Below are positions 26,449-35,643 of a stretch of 64,000 nt of DNA, piece by piece. Both the position numbers and the translations under genes were made by a program. Numbering within the stretch: position 1 is the first letter of the stretch; every line of letters begins with the position of its first letter. Below the pieces are notes generated by a model, which was given only the letters and a program-made list of their open reading frames with translations, had not been told where the DNA came from and searched no databases. The DNA is from Bradyrhizobium cosmicum (GTDB lineage: Bacteria > Pseudomonadota > Alphaproteobacteria > Rhizobiales > Xanthobacteraceae): NCBI RefSeq assembly GCF_007290395.2, contig NZ_CP041656.2, positions 620,001 through 684,000 of the forward strand, written 5' to 3'.

Positions 26449-26563
26449 GCCGGATCCCCTCCGTCCGTTGATCGGAGGCGACGCGCTGACGGAAGCCGCC
26501 AATGCCCGTCATCTCATGCGACAGACGCAGTAATCACGAACCGCGTCGAGCGGCTGAGTGGTT

Positions 26564-26608
26564 GGGCAAGTCCCTTCTGGGCAAGTCCCTTCTGGGTAGC
26601 TCCCTTTC
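26564..26608. repeat. 15-bp tandem repeat, three copies
   Basis: GGGCAAGTCCCTTCT is repeated perfectly at 26564 and 26579, with a third diverged unit (GGGTAGCTCCCTTTC) at 26594. It lies 60-100 bp upstream of the REC-HWE kinase start and may influence its 5' leader. No gene is evident in this stretch. Confidence 0.8.
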
Positions 26609-26667
26609 GCCGTCCGCGAACAATCTTTCTGACCGATCCAGCTGCTTTCGAAAGAGTGAGGCCGTCC

Positions 26668-27879
26668 ATGTCAACAGATCCAGATTCGGTGCCGAACGTG
26701 CTTGTCGTCGAGGACGAAATGGTCCTGCGCATGCGCGCCGTCGACATCGTGGAGGATGCCGGCTTTCATCCAGTCGAGGCCGTCAACGCCGACGAGGCGA
26801 TATCGATTCTCGAGTCCCGCTCGGACATCTCGCTGCTATTCACCGATATCCAGATGCCAGGAAGCATCGACGGCTTGAAACTCGCGCATGCGGTGCACGA
26901 GCGCTGGCCCTCGATCAAGATCATACTGGTTTCAGGCCAGGTGAGGCCATCTGACGCGGAAAGGCCGGAGAATAGCCGCTTCTTCGGCAAACCGCTTGGC
27001 GTCGAGCAGATGATCGCCGAGTTGCAGAAGATGGTGGGTGCGGGGGCGCTCAGGATCATTCCGGGACCAACCGACTGGCGGCCGGCGGATCAGGCGCTTC
27101 ACGCCCTGGCGACGGCTGATTCCGCGGTCCGCCCCGCGCAGGAGGCCGTCCTTTCCGCGGAGAACGACAGCCTCCGCCTGCTGCTCGAACAGGCCGGGAT
27201 TGACGCGCAGGCCCTCCTTGTCCAGGCCGGGATCGATGCAGAGCAGCGACAAGCCGCAGACAAATTGCAGACGCTGATCCTCGGGGAGCTTCACCATCGC
27301 GTCAAGAATACTCTGGCGATGGTCAGCGCTATCGCGTCCCAGAGCTTCCGCGCAGCCCCCAGTATTGAGCACGGACAGAAGGCAATGGAGGGAAGGCTGA
27401 CTGCATTGGGACGAGCGCACGATCTGCTGATGCATGTCAGTTGGGCAGATGCCAGCCTTACTCACACGCTGAGCAGCGCGACAGAGCCTTATGACGGTCA
27501 GGGCGATCGGCGTTTTCATTTCAACGGACCCGACATCAGGATTACCTCCGCGGCGGTCATCGCGCTCGCCATGACCGTCAACGAGCTGTGCACCAACACC
27601 ACCAAGTTCGGGGCGTTGTCGATTCCTACGGGCCGCGTCGAAATTGCGTGGACGATAGACGAGCCGAAGCAGAGACTCCGGCTGGTGTGGATGGAAAGAG
27701 GCGGTCCGGCCGTCGAGCCTCCAACCCGGCGAAGCTTCGGCACCCGAATGATGGAGTCTCTCGGCCAGCAGCTGACCGGTCGGGTGCACCTTGCCTACGA
27801 ACCCGGTGGGTTCATCTATTCATTGGATGTGCCGCTTGGCTCGGTCGCGGTGTCGCCCGAAGCGGTCCCCTTGCGCTAG
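26668..27879 (+). CDS. Receiver-HWE hybrid histidine kinase
   Basis: A 403-residue soluble hybrid protein. The receiver is at residues 8-125 (LVVEDEMVL, phospho-acceptor Asp60 in LFTDIQMPG, Lys in FFGKPL), followed by a linker containing a repeated QAGIDAQALL/VQAGIDAEQR coiled segment. The HWE/HisKA_2 kinase has H-box ELHHRVKN (His210), N-box NELCTNTTKFGAL and G-box RSFGTRMMESL. Kinases with the receiver N-terminal to the HWE core receive phosphate from another kinase or act as sensors by dimer state. ATG at 26668 is preceded by GAGTGAGG. It is the cargo of the second unit, between the truncated citrate synthase and intact DedA. Confidence 0.88.
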   Translation: MSTDPDSVPNVLVVEDEMVLRMRAVDIVEDAGFHPVEAVNADEAISILESRSDISLLFTDIQMPGSIDGLKLAHAVHERWPSIKIILVSGQVRPSDAERPENSRFFGKPLGVEQMIAELQKMVGAGALRIIPGPTDWRPADQALHALATADSAVRPAQEAVLSAENDSLRLLLEQAGIDAQALLVQAGIDAEQRQAADKLQTLILGELHHRVKNTLAMVSAIASQSFRAAPSIEHGQKAMEGRLTALGRAHDLLMHVSWADASLTHTLSSATEPYDGQGDRRFHFNGPDIRITSAAVIALAMTVNELCTNTTKFGALSIPTGRVEIAWTIDEPKQRLRLVWMERGGPAVEPPTRRSFGTRMMESLGQQLTGRVHLAYEPGGFIYSLDVPLGSVAVSPEAVPLR

Positions 27880-27934
27880 CGGCAACAAGCGCGGTGAACG
27901 GCGTAAGGCAAGCAAGCGCGTGGCTCCGCAGGGT

Positions 27935-28594
27935 CTAAACTCGCGGCTTTGCTTCCGCGACGACGCCATTCTGCCGACGGCGATAGTACCAGACGCCCAG
28001 GGCGCCGATGATCGCGACGCCGACCACGGTCAGCATCCAGATGTGCTTGCCGACGTGCGCATGATGCGGCAGCCCGGCATATTCATGCAGCGCTGACACC
28101 GCCAGCACCCCTGGCAGCACATGCGCGGGCGCCCAGACCAAAATCGCCGGGATATTGATCGCATAGAACCGCGCCGGCACCATCCCGAGCGCCCCGGCGG
28201 TCACGGGCACGAAGGCGCGGATCGGCGGCACGAAGCGGGCGAAAAACACGGCCCAGGTGCCGAAGCGGTTGAAGAAGCTCTCGCTCTCGGCGACCACGCG
28301 CGGATAATTGGTCAGCGGCCAGGTGTTGAGGATTTCGCGCTGCTGGCGGTGCCCGATCCAGTAGGCCGAGCCGTCACCCAGCACCGCGCCGAGCGCGGCG
28401 GCCAGCAGCACCCATTGGAGCTTCAGTTCCCCGCCCGGAATCAGGGCGCTCAGCGCCAGGATGAGGGTCGAGCCGGGGATCACCGATCCCACCACTGGAA
28501 CGGCCTCGAGAAGCGCTGCCAGGAACAGGGTCAGATAGGCCAGCCACGCATGGGCCGAAACGAAAGATATGAGGGGATCGAGAAAGGACGTCAC
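27935..28594 (-). CDS. DedA-family membrane protein
   Basis: A 219-residue inner-membrane protein of the DedA/SNARE-associated (VTT) family. Family features include SVIPGSTLILALSALIPGG (re-entrant helix), GDGSAYWIGH, the Arg-containing segment FARFVPPIRAFVPVTAGALGM and the C-terminal TM helix HIWMLTVVGVAIIGALG. DedA proteins scramble or flip undecaprenyl phosphate or PE lipids and affect proton motive force and cell division. The gene is convergent with the kinase and divergent from cobS. Its own 3' 234 bp are duplicated at 25.5-25.7 kb. Confidence 0.92.
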   Translation of the reverse strand: MTSFLDPLISFVSAHAWLAYLTLFLAALLEAVPVVGSVIPGSTLILALSALIPGGELKLQWVLLAAALGAVLGDGSAYWIGHRQQREILNTWPLTNYPRVVAESESFFNRFGTWAVFFARFVPPIRAFVPVTAGALGMVPARFYAINIPAILVWAPAHVLPGVLAVSALHEYAGLPHHAHVGKHIWMLTVVGVAIIGALGVWYYRRRQNGVVAEAKPRV

Positions 28595-28763
28595 GTCGTC
28601 TCTATGTTGGCGGCGGGCATGGGGCTTCAGACCCTACATAAGTAAGGAGCGACGGTAAAAGTGCCATTCGCGCCAGCCGATCGTGCCTCAGGGCGCCAAA
28701 TTCGAGCGTGATTTGCAGGGCAGCCTTCCAAAAATCGCGTTCCTTACCTATCTCAATGAAAAG

Positions 28764-28810
28764 ACAACGGAACTTTGATTGGGGGGCGGGCTTCTGCCAG
28801 CCCGTTGTCT
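28764..28810. promoter_or_regulatory. Two mutually exclusive hairpins in the cobS leader
   Basis: In the 298-bp gap between divergent DedA and cobS, GACAACGG (28764-28771) can pair with CCGTTGTC (28803-28810), and CGGGCT (28788-28793) with AGCCCG (28800-28805). The two stems share bases 28803-28805, so only one can form. This could be a switchable leader or attenuator of cobS, 80-130 bp before the start. No cobalamin-riboswitch B12 box was recognised. Confidence 0.35.
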
Positions 28811-28892
28811 CTGATAGGTTGATTTTCAGCACCCAGCCGCAGCCAACGTGCGAATAACCGGTTTCGGGACCGCCCGGGACCTCGGAGGATTG

Positions 28893-29891
28893 ATGACGAC
28901 CGCCGCCATGTCCAAAGTTCAGGAAGTTTCCGGTTTGCCCGACATGAAGGTGTCGGTGCGCCAGGTGTTCGGGATCGACAGCGATCTCGAAGTGCCGGCC
29001 TATTCCGAAGTCGATCCTCACGTGCCCGATGTTGATCCTGATTACCGCTTCGACCGTGCCACAACGCTCGCCATTCTCGCCGGTTTCGCCCGCAACCGCC
29101 GCGTGATGGTGACCGGCTATCACGGCACCGGCAAATCCACCCATATCGAGCAGGTCGCGGCGCGCCTGAACTGGCCCTGCGTGCGCGTCAATCTCGATAG
29201 CCATATCAGCCGCATCGACCTCGTCGGCAAGGACTCGATCGTGGTCCGCGACGGCAAGCAGGTCACCGAATTCCGCGACGGCATTTTGCCGTGGGCGCTG
29301 CAGCACAACGTCGCGCTGGTGTTCGACGAATACGATGCCGGCCGCCCGGACGTGATGTTCGTGATCCAGCGTGTGCTCGAAGTCTCGGGCCGCCTGACGC
29401 TGCTCGACCAGAACAAGGTGATCAAGCCGCACCCGTCGTTCCGCCTGTTCGCGACCGCCAACACGGTCGGCCTCGGCGACACCTCGGGCCTCTATCACGG
29501 CACCCAGCAGATCAACCAGGGCCAGATGGACCGCTGGTCGATCGTCACCACGCTGAACTATCTCAGCCATGACGAGGAAGTGGAGATCGTGCTGGCCAAG
29601 GCCAAGCACTATCGCACCAGCGAGGGCCGCGACATCGTCAACAAGATGGTGCGTCTCGCCGATCTCACCCGCAACGCCTTCGCCAACGGCGACCTGTCGA
29701 CGGTGATGAGCCCGCGCACGGTGATCACCTGGGCCGAGAACGCCGACATCTTCGGCGATATCGGCTTCGCGTTCCGCGTCACCTTCCTCAACAAGTGTGA
29801 CGAGCTCGAGCGTCCCCTGGTTGCCGAATTCTATCAGCGCTGCTTCAACGCGGAGCTGCCGGAATCCTCGGTGAATGTGGCGCTGAGCTGA
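28893..29891 (+). CDS. cobS: Cobaltochelatase subunit CobS
   Basis: A 332-residue AAA+ ATPase subunit of the aerobic cobaltochelatase that inserts Co into hydrogenobyrinate a,c-diamide with CobT and CobN. The Walker A is GYHGTGKST, Walker B LVFDEYD, and the sensor and arginine residues follow in [14 protein letters not shown]. The N-terminal start ATG at 28893 has GGAGG five bases upstream; an upstream frame from 28848 is not needed. CobT follows after a palindromic repeat. CobN is not in the window. MoxR-like similarity is noted, but CobT adjacency settles the assignment. Confidence 0.94.
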   Translation: MTTAAMSKVQEVSGLPDMKVSVRQVFGIDSDLEVPAYSEVDPHVPDVDPDYRFDRATTLAILAGFARNRRVMVTGYHGTGKSTHIEQVAARLNWPCVRVNLDSHISRIDLVGKDSIVVRDGKQVTEFRDGILPWALQHNVALVFDEYDAGRPDVMFVIQRVLEVSGRLTLLDQNKVIKPHPSFRLFATANTVGLGDTSGLYHGTQQINQGQMDRWSIVTTLNYLSHDEEVEIVLAKAKHYRTSEGRDIVNKMVRLADLTRNAFANGDLSTVMSPRTVITWAENADIFGDIGFAFRVTFLNKCDELERPLVAEFYQRCFNAELPESSVNVALS

Positions 29892-29904
29892 CCTCTCTCG
29901 GCGT

Positions 29905-30042
29905 GTCGTCCCGGCCGAGTGCGCAACGGCGCACGGGGAGCCGGGACCCACACCGCGCGATGTATCGATCGAAGCGACGCCGATAGTTTTCCTGACCCAA
30001 CGACGGCCGGTGGTTATGGGTCCCGGCTTTCGCCGGGACGAC
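29905..30042. repeat. Palindromic element, GTCGTCCC family (between cobS and cobT)
   Basis: It is bounded by GTCGTCCCGGC and GCCGGGACGAC, with the shared inner ATGGGTCCCGG half. Part of the element reads CGAGTGCGCAACGGCGCAC and another GCGATGTATCGATCGAAGCG. It separates cobS from cobT by about 160 bp and may act as a processing or partial termination site within the operon. Confidence 0.75.
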
Positions 30043-30054
30043 GGATAGGGTGAA

Positions 30055-31956
30055 ATGACCACCTCCAACAGCAAGTTTCGCAATACCAAGGAAGCCCCGA
30101 CCGAGCCGTTCAAGCGATCGGTCGCGGCCTGCCTGAAGGCGATCGCGAAGTCGCCCGAGCTCGATGTGAGTTTTGCCGCCGAGCGGCCGGGCCTTGCGCC
30201 GGGCAAGGCGCGGCTCCCTGAGCCTGCGCGCAAGATGACCAAGCGCGACGCGGCGATCGTGCGGGGACACGCCGATTCCATCGCGCTCAAGCTCGCCTGT
30301 CACGATGCAAAGCTGCATCGCAAGCTGATGCCCGGCAATCCGCAGGCGCGGGGCGTGTTTGAGGCGGTGGAGCAGGCCCGCGTCGAAGCGATCGGCGCGC
30401 GCCGCATGGCCGGCGTTGCCAAAAACCTCACCGCGATGCTCGACGACCATTTTCATCGCGGCAAGTTCGACGAGATCACCGACCGGGCCGACGCGCCGCT
30501 CGCCGACGCGCTGGCGATGCTGGTGCGCGAGCGCCTCACCGGCCTCGCGCCGCCGACGGCTGCGAAAAAGGTGGTCGATCTCTGGCGGCCGATCCTCGAA
30601 GACAAGATCGGCAAGCGGCTCGACCGACTCGACACCCTGGTCGAGGACCAGACCAGGTTCGGCGATGCCGTGCATGATCTGCTGACGGCGCTCGAGCTCG
30701 GCGACGAGCGCAATGCCGACAGCGAAGACAATGAGGACAACGACGAGAACCAGGACGGCGACAACGACCAGTCCGGCGCGGAAGGGTCGCCCGATTCCGA
30801 CGCCGCCCAGGAGATGAGCGCGGACCAGGCGCAGGCATCGAGCGAGGAGATGAGCGACAGCGCGATGGAAAGCGCGCAGGCCTCGACCTCCGACACGTTC
30901 GACGACGGCGAGCTCGGCGACGACGAGACGCCCGGCGAGGCGACCCGTCCGAACTCGCACGGCAAGAACGAGCCGCGCGGGCCGGAGTACCACGCCTTCG
31001 CACCGAAATTCGACGAGGTCATCGCCGCGGAAGACCTCTGCGACCATGACGAGCTGGAGCGCCTGCGCGCCTATCTCGACAAGCAGCTCGCGCATCTGCA
31101 GGGCATCGTCGCCCGTCTCGCCAACCGGTTGCAGCGCAAGCTGATGGCGCAGCAGAACCGCGCCTGGGAGTTCGACCTCGAAGAGGGCATCCTCGACCCC
31201 GCGCGGCTGTCGCGCGTGGTGACCGACCCGCATCATCCGTTGTCCTTCATGCACGAGAAGGAAGCGACCTTCCGCGACACCGTGGTGACGCTGCTGCTCG
31301 ACAATTCCGGCTCGATGCGCGGACGCCCCATCACGGTGGCCGCGACCTGCGCCGACATCCTCGCGCGCACGCTGGAGCGCTGCGGCGTCAAGGTCGAGAT
31401 TCTGGGCTTCACCACCCGCGCCTGGAAGGGCGGGCAGTCGCGCGAGGCGTGGCTTGCCGCCGGCAAGCCGGCCAATCCGGGCCGCCTCAACGACCTTCGC
31501 CACATCATCTACAAGTCGGCCGACGCCCCCTGGCGCCGTGCGCGAAAGAACCTTGGCCTGATGATGCGCGAGGGCCTGCTGAAGGAGAACATCGACGGCG
31601 AGGCGCTCGACTGGGCGCACAAGCGCCTGCTCGGCCGTCCCGAGCAGCGCAAGATCCTGATGATGATCTCCGACGGTGCGCCGGTCGACGATTCCACGCT
31701 GTCGGTCAATCCCGGCAATTATCTCGAGCGGCACCTGCGCCACATCATCGAGGAGATCGAGACCCGCTCGCCGGTCGAGCTGATCGCGATCGGCATCGGC
31801 CATGACGTGACGCGCTATTATCGCCGCGCGGTGACGATCGTGGACGCGGAAGAACTCGGCGGCGCCATCACCGAGAAGCTGGCCGAGCTGTTCAGCGAGA
31901 CCAACACCGCGCCGACGCAACCGGCCGGTCGCCCGCGACGCAAACTGCATTCGTGA
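30055..31956 (+). CDS. cobT: Cobaltochelatase subunit CobT
   Basis: A 633-residue subunit. Residues 1-200 form a helical N-terminus, residues 220-300 an acidic, low-complexity stretch (Asp/Glu/Asn/Ser-rich), and the C-terminal von Willebrand A domain (from about 405) carries the MIDAS motif [11 protein letters not shown] with Thr and Asp residues downstream ([15 protein letters not shown]). The MIDAS binds Mg and mediates the CobS-CobT-CobN assembly. Length is normal for the family. Its TGA overlaps the GTG of the next gene, so the downstream exported protein is translationally coupled to CobT. A palindromic repeat separates it from cobS. Confidence 0.93.
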   Translation: MTTSNSKFRNTKEAPTEPFKRSVAACLKAIAKSPELDVSFAAERPGLAPGKARLPEPARKMTKRDAAIVRGHADSIALKLACHDAKLHRKLMPGNPQARGVFEAVEQARVEAIGARRMAGVAKNLTAMLDDHFHRGKFDEITDRADAPLADALAMLVRERLTGLAPPTAAKKVVDLWRPILEDKIGKRLDRLDTLVEDQTRFGDAVHDLLTALELGDERNADSEDNEDNDENQDGDNDQSGAEGSPDSDAAQEMSADQAQASSEEMSDSAMESAQASTSDTFDDGELGDDETPGEATRPNSHGKNEPRGPEYHAFAPKFDEVIAAEDLCDHDELERLRAYLDKQLAHLQGIVARLANRLQRKLMAQQNRAWEFDLEEGILDPARLSRVVTDPHHPLSFMHEKEATFRDTVVTLLLDNSGSMRGRPITVAATCADILARTLERCGVKVEILGFTTRAWKGGQSREAWLAAGKPANPGRLNDLRHIIYKSADAPWRRARKNLGLMMREGLLKENIDGEALDWAHKRLLGRPEQRKILMMISDGAPVDDSTLSVNPGNYLERHLRHIIEEIETRSPVELIAIGIGHDVTRYYRRAVTIVDAEELGGAITEKLAELFSETNTAPTQPAGRPRRKLHS

Positions 31957-33032
31957 GCGCGCTTCGATCCCGCCGCAGCTTCCTTGGCCACGCGGCGGCG
32001 GGATTTTCCACTCTCGCACTCTCGAGGCTGGCGCAAGCGCAGCCTGCGACCGTGCCGCCGCCGCCGCGCGGACCGGTACCGCCGCCCGAGCACAGCGTCA
32101 CCGAGCCGGTCAGCGTCGAGGTCAACGCGCGGCCGATTCCCAATTTCGAGCCGCGCGATCGCTCGCGCGTGCGGTTCGGCTCACTGCAATATCGCAGCGG
32201 CCTGGTGCTGACCTCGCCCTTTCGCGGCTTCGGCGGCCTGTCCGGCATCCGGCTCGATCCCAAGGGCGAGCGCTTCCTCGCGATCTCCGACCAGGGCGGC
32301 TGGTTCACCGGGGCCATCCGCTATTCCGGCGGCAAGATGGTCGGGCTCGACGACGTCGAGGCCGCGCCGGTGCTGGGGGCCGAGGGGCGGCCGATCACGG
32401 AGAAGCGCTATTGGTACGATACCGAGTCGCTCGCGCGCGACGGCTCGACCGTTTACGTCGGGCTCGAGCGCGTCAACCAGATCATGCGCTTCGATTTCGC
32501 CAAAGGCGGCACGCGCGCCCGCGGCGAGGTGATCCCGTCGCCGGCGGCGATGCGCAAGCTGCCGACCAACAAGGGGATCGAAGCTCTCGTCGTCGTCCCG
32601 AAAGGCCAGCCGCTGGCGGGGACGCTGATCGCGCTGTCGGAGGGCGGCTTCGATGCCGACGGCAATCTGATCGGGTTTCTGATCGGCGGCCCGACGCCGG
32701 GCCAGTTCAGCATCCGCCGCACCGACAAGCAGCTCATCAGTGACGCGGTGCTGCTGCCCTCGGGCGAGCTGCTCATCCTCGAGCGCAAATTCTCCTGGTT
32801 CACCGGCATCAACATCCGCATCCGGTCGATTCCCCTGAAATCGATCGCGCCGGGCGCGCTGGTGGACGGCCCCGCTCTGTTCAACGCCGATCTCGGCCAC
32901 GAGGTCGACAACATGGAAGGCATCGACGCCCACGTCACGGGCGAGGGCGAGACGGTGCTGACGCTGATCTCGGACGACAATTTTTCGCTGCTCCAGCGCA
33001 CGCTGCTGCTGCAGTTCACGCTGGTGGAGTAG
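31953..33032 (+). CDS. Tat-exported esterase-like/phytase-like beta-propeller protein
   Basis: A 359-residue exported protein of the esterase-like activity of phytase family. A twin-arginine signal ([18 protein letters not shown]) is followed by a Pro-rich linker and a propeller-like domain ([20 protein letters not shown] and [10 protein letters not shown]). The motif order matches the family used for phosphoester hydrolysis, but no catalytic residue can be stated. Start GTG at 31953 overlaps the cobT stop by four bases (GTGA). The linkage with cobaltochelatase is conserved in some alphaproteobacteria to my memory, but its meaning is unknown. A repeat follows about 30 bp downstream. Confidence 0.85.
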   Translation: MSALRSRRSFLGHAAAGFSTLALSRLAQAQPATVPPPPRGPVPPPEHSVTEPVSVEVNARPIPNFEPRDRSRVRFGSLQYRSGLVLTSPFRGFGGLSGIRLDPKGERFLAISDQGGWFTGAIRYSGGKMVGLDDVEAAPVLGAEGRPITEKRYWYDTESLARDGSTVYVGLERVNQIMRFDFAKGGTRARGEVIPSPAAMRKLPTNKGIEALVVVPKGQPLAGTLIALSEGGFDADGNLIGFLIGGPTPGQFSIRRTDKQLISDAVLLPSGELLILERKFSWFTGINIRIRSIPLKSIAPGALVDGPALFNADLGHEVDNMEGIDAHVTGEGETVLTLISDDNFSLLQRTLLLQFTLVE

Positions 33033-33060
33033 GGCCTCCGCTGCCATCCCAATTTCCACT

Positions 33061-33187
33061 GTCGTCCCTGCGCACGCAGGGACCCATACCGCGTGATTGA
33101 TCGACTGCGATTGGTGCGGATTCCGAACGACCAGTCTTCGCCAAACCCCTCCCTGGGGTTATGGGTCCCTGCGTGCGCAGGGACGAC
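33061..33187. repeat. Palindromic element, GTCGTCCC family
   Basis: GTCGTCCCTGCGCACGCAGGGACCCATACCGC opens and ATGGGTCCCTGCGTGCGCAGGGACGAC closes the element, each half being a strong hairpin. It follows the phytase-like gene and precedes the Old Yellow Enzyme gene; it may end the upstream transcript. Confidence 0.78.
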
Positions 33188-33339
33188 GGCGGAATATGCG
33201 GTGCGGGCTTGTGACTACATGACGCGCGCAATGCATGGCCGTGCCGGCGGTCATGCCCGCTGCGCGGCTGGCAATTCGCCGTTCACCGACTAAACTTCAT
33301 GCAATCGCTTCCATTCCTCTCATCCTCCGGAACCCCCGC

Positions 33340-34452
33340 ATGAGCGCCCTGTTTTCCCCGATCAAGCTGCGCGGCCTGACCTTGAAGAACCGTCTCGTGG
33401 TGTCGCCGATGTGCCAGTATTCGGCCGACGACGGCGTCGCCACCGACTGGCACTTCACCCACATCAACAATCTGGCGCTGTCGGGCGCCGCGATGTTCTG
33501 CATCGAGGCGACCCATGTCGAGGCGATCGGCCGCATCACGCCGGGCTGCCTCGGGCTCTACAGCGACGCCGCCGAGGCCGCGCTGAAGCAGATCCTCACC
33601 TCGGTGCGAAAGCATTCCTCCACGGCGATCGCGATGCAGCTCGCCCATGCCGGCCGCAAGGCTTCCAGCGCGCGGCCCTGGGACGGCGGTCAGCTCATTC
33701 CCGTGAGTGAAGGTGGCTGGCAGACGGTGGCGCCGTCGGCGCTGCCGCACAAGGACGGCGAGGCCGCGCCGCTCGCGCTCGACGCCGCGGGCATCAAGCG
33801 CATCCGCGACGCCTTCGTCGACTGCGCCAGGCGTGCCGCGCGGCTCGGCATCGACGCCATCGAACTGCACGGCGCGCACGGCTATCTCTTGCACCAGTTC
33901 CTGTCGCCGATCTCGAACAAGCGCACCGATGAATATGGCGGTTCGCTCGAAAACCGCATGCGCTTCCCGCTGGAAGTGTACGACGCGGTGCGCGCGGTGT
34001 TCCCGCACGACAAGCCGGTCGGCATGCGGGTGTCGTCGACCGACTGGGTCGAGGGCGGCTGGGATCTGGCGCAGACCATCGAGTTTTCCAATGCGCTGAA
34101 GGCGCGCGGCGTCGACTGGATCGATGCCTCCTCCGGCGGCGTCTCGCCGCTGCAGAAGATCACGCTCGGCCCCGGCTACCAGGTGCAGTTCGCTGAAGCC
34201 ATCAAGCGCGAGACCGGATTGCCGACCATTGCTGTCGGCCTGATCACGGAAGGCAAGCACGCCGAGGAGATCGTCGCGAGCGGCAAGGCCGACATGGTCG
34301 CGCTCGCCCGCGGCATGCTCTACGACCCGCGCTGGGGCTGGCACGCCGCGGCCGAACTCGGCGGCGAGGTCGAAGCCCCGCCGCAATACTGGCGCTCGCA
34401 GCCCTCGACGCAGAAGGCGCTGTTCGGCAAGACCACGTTCGGGGCGAGGTAA
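33340..34452 (+). CDS. NADH:flavin oxidoreductase (Old Yellow Enzyme, YqjM class)
   Basis: A 370-residue FMN TIM-barrel enzyme that reduces activated C=C bonds with NADPH/NADH. The redox-tuning Cys25 lies in SPMCQYSADDG (YqjM-type), the active-site pair is in IELHGAHGYLLHQF, the FMN-binding blocks are KRTDEYGGSLENR and PVGMRVSSTDWVEGG, and the C-terminal Arg of the neighbouring subunit is in PPQYWRSQ. ATG at 33340 is used because the upstream frame from 33235 lies in unrelated sequence. It is monocistronic-looking; palindromic repeats occur on both sides. Confidence 0.93.
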   Translation: MSALFSPIKLRGLTLKNRLVVSPMCQYSADDGVATDWHFTHINNLALSGAAMFCIEATHVEAIGRITPGCLGLYSDAAEAALKQILTSVRKHSSTAIAMQLAHAGRKASSARPWDGGQLIPVSEGGWQTVAPSALPHKDGEAAPLALDAAGIKRIRDAFVDCARRAARLGIDAIELHGAHGYLLHQFLSPISNKRTDEYGGSLENRMRFPLEVYDAVRAVFPHDKPVGMRVSSTDWVEGGWDLAQTIEFSNALKARGVDWIDASSGGVSPLQKITLGPGYQVQFAEAIKRETGLPTIAVGLITEGKHAEEIVASGKADMVALARGMLYDPRWGWHAAAELGGEVEAPPQYWRSQPSTQKALFGKTTFGAR

Positions 34453-34459
34453 GGGTCTT

Positions 34460-34601
34460 CACCTCTCCCCGCTTGCGGGGAGAGGTCACATCGCATCGAA
34501 GATGCGATGTGGGTGAGGGGGACTCTCCGCGAGTCTATCTGCTGCCGTCCCCGCGGCGACTCCCCCTCACCCCAACCCTCTCCCCGCCAGCGGGGAGAGG
34601 G
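34460..34601. repeat. Palindromic element, CCTCTCCCCGC family
   Basis: CACCTCTCCCCGCTTGCGGGGAGAGGT and CTCTCCCCGCCAGCGGGGAGAG bracket inner arms GATGCGATGTGGGTGAGGGG and CTCCCCCTCACCCC. The element fills the gap between the Old Yellow Enzyme gene and a small membrane protein gene. Related elements are found at 8.9, 13.6, 40.8 and 42.5 kb. Confidence 0.78.
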
Positions 34602-34701
34602 AGTGAACCTTCCCCCTCACGCATCCGTAAATCCCCTTAGCTTCCGCCCCCCGCAAAACTGGCCTAACCTCCGTGTACTCGCGGCAACACGGAGGCTGGC
34701 C

Positions 34702-35109
34702 ATGCGGTTTCGGGTTCGGAAGGCTGCCCACGTTTTCGAACGCGTGGGTCTTGCGGTCGCGGGCGCGGCGTGCGGGCTGTTCGTCGGCGCCTATGTCGGC
34801 TCGGCCATCGCCGTGCTCACCACGCAGGGCTTTCTGCTGCTGATGATGGTGCTCGGCTTCGTCGGCTTCTATCTCGGCATCGACACGCCGCAGCTTCCCT
34901 TCGACGAGGCCCACAGCCACATCGACGCCGCGGAATTGCTCAGCTCCGCCGGAACGCTGTGCGCCACGCTGACCGCGTTCGCGTCGGTGGCCGTCATCGT
35001 GCTGCGGCTCGAGCCGCACATGGTCTGGACCTGGCTTGCCCTGATCGGCTGGATCGGCGGCGTCGCCATGCAGATCGTCGCCGGCGCCAAGGCGCGGATG
35101 CGGAAGTAG
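34702..35109 (+). CDS. Small inner-membrane protein
   Basis: A 135-residue protein with four probable membrane helices (VGLAVAGAACGLFVGAYVGS, AIAVLTTQGFLLLMMVLG, TLCATLTAFASVAVIVL and WTWLALIGWIGGVAMQI) and a short charged C-terminus. ATG at 34702 has GGAGG seven bases upstream, which decides the start; the frame extends upstream into a palindromic repeat but without a ribosome site. The function is unknown, and related proteins occur widely in Bradyrhizobium. Convergent with a PilZ-domain gene. Confidence 0.78.
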   Translation: MRFRVRKAAHVFERVGLAVAGAACGLFVGAYVGSAIAVLTTQGFLLLMMVLGFVGFYLGIDTPQLPFDEAHSHIDAAELLSSAGTLCATLTAFASVAVIVLRLEPHMVWTWLALIGWIGGVAMQIVAGAKARMRK

Positions 35110-35111
35110 CG

Positions 35112-35357
35112 CTAAAACACCACGCCCACGCGCGTGCCGCGCTTCCAGGCGATACGGCAGCGCTTCTTGGTGTTGACGTGCAGGAGCTCGAACCTGTCGG
35201 GGATATTCACCTGGCCGCCGAGATCGACACAGGCCCCGCCCGCCGAATAGTCGATCAGCGTGCACGGGATCACCGGCGCGCGCGGGTCGGTGATGATCTT
35301 GGCCTGGCGGGACACCAGGCCTGCCGGCTTGACGCGGGCATGTCGGCGCGGATGCAT
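35112..35357 (-). CDS. PilZ-domain protein
   Basis: An 81-residue stand-alone PilZ protein, possibly a cyclic-di-GMP receptor. The N-terminus has MHPRRHARVKP (RxxxR-like arginine cluster) and the core strand IDYSAGGACVDLGGQVNIPD carries the D/NxSxxG-like motif in the form DYSAGG. The ATG at 35357 has GGAGGAG eight bases upstream; the frame extends to a GTG at 35363 but with poor spacing. The RxxxR part is present, so c-di-GMP binding is likely, but proteins of this size act only through partners that are not visible here. Confidence 0.8.
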   Translation of the reverse strand: MHPRRHARVKPAGLVSRQAKIITDPRAPVIPCTLIDYSAGGACVDLGGQVNIPDRFELLHVNTKKRCRIAWKRGTRVGVVF

Positions 35358-35490
35358 TGGCACTCTCCTCCAATTCCGCAGATCGCGGCGGGCTTGGCGC
35401 GATGATGCGGAGCAGATGATGCGATCCGGCTAAAGCGGGGGTGAGAATTTTAATGAAAAGTTGCGGCGAAGCGTGAAAGCGCGGGATGCC

Positions 35491-35643
35491 CACCCTCCCC
35501 TGGAGGGGGAGGGTCGATCGCGCGTAGCGCGAGCGGGGTGGGGTGATCTCTCCACACGGGGACTGCAGGTGTGGAGAGATCACCCCACCCCGTCCCGCCT
35601 CGCTACGCGATGCGAGCCGACCCTCCCCCTCCATGCGAGGGTG
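35491..35643. repeat. Palindromic element, ACCCTCCCCTGG family
   Basis: The arms CACCCTCCCCTGGAGGGGGAGGGT and GACCCTCCCCCTCCATGCGAGGGTG bracket inner arms GGGGTGGGGTGATCTCTCC and GGAGAGATCACCCCACCCC. The element overlaps the 3' end of the DUF2235 gene and supplies its last codons and stop. Confidence 0.8.

Noticed and set aside
28595..28892. Cobalamin riboswitch in front of cobS
   Set aside because: No B12 box or consistent multi-stem arrangement was found; only two simple competing hairpins are visible, reported with low confidence.
29845..32019. 724-codon minus-strand frame over cobT
   Set aside because: Antisense to cobT with no family features; a GC-skew artefact.
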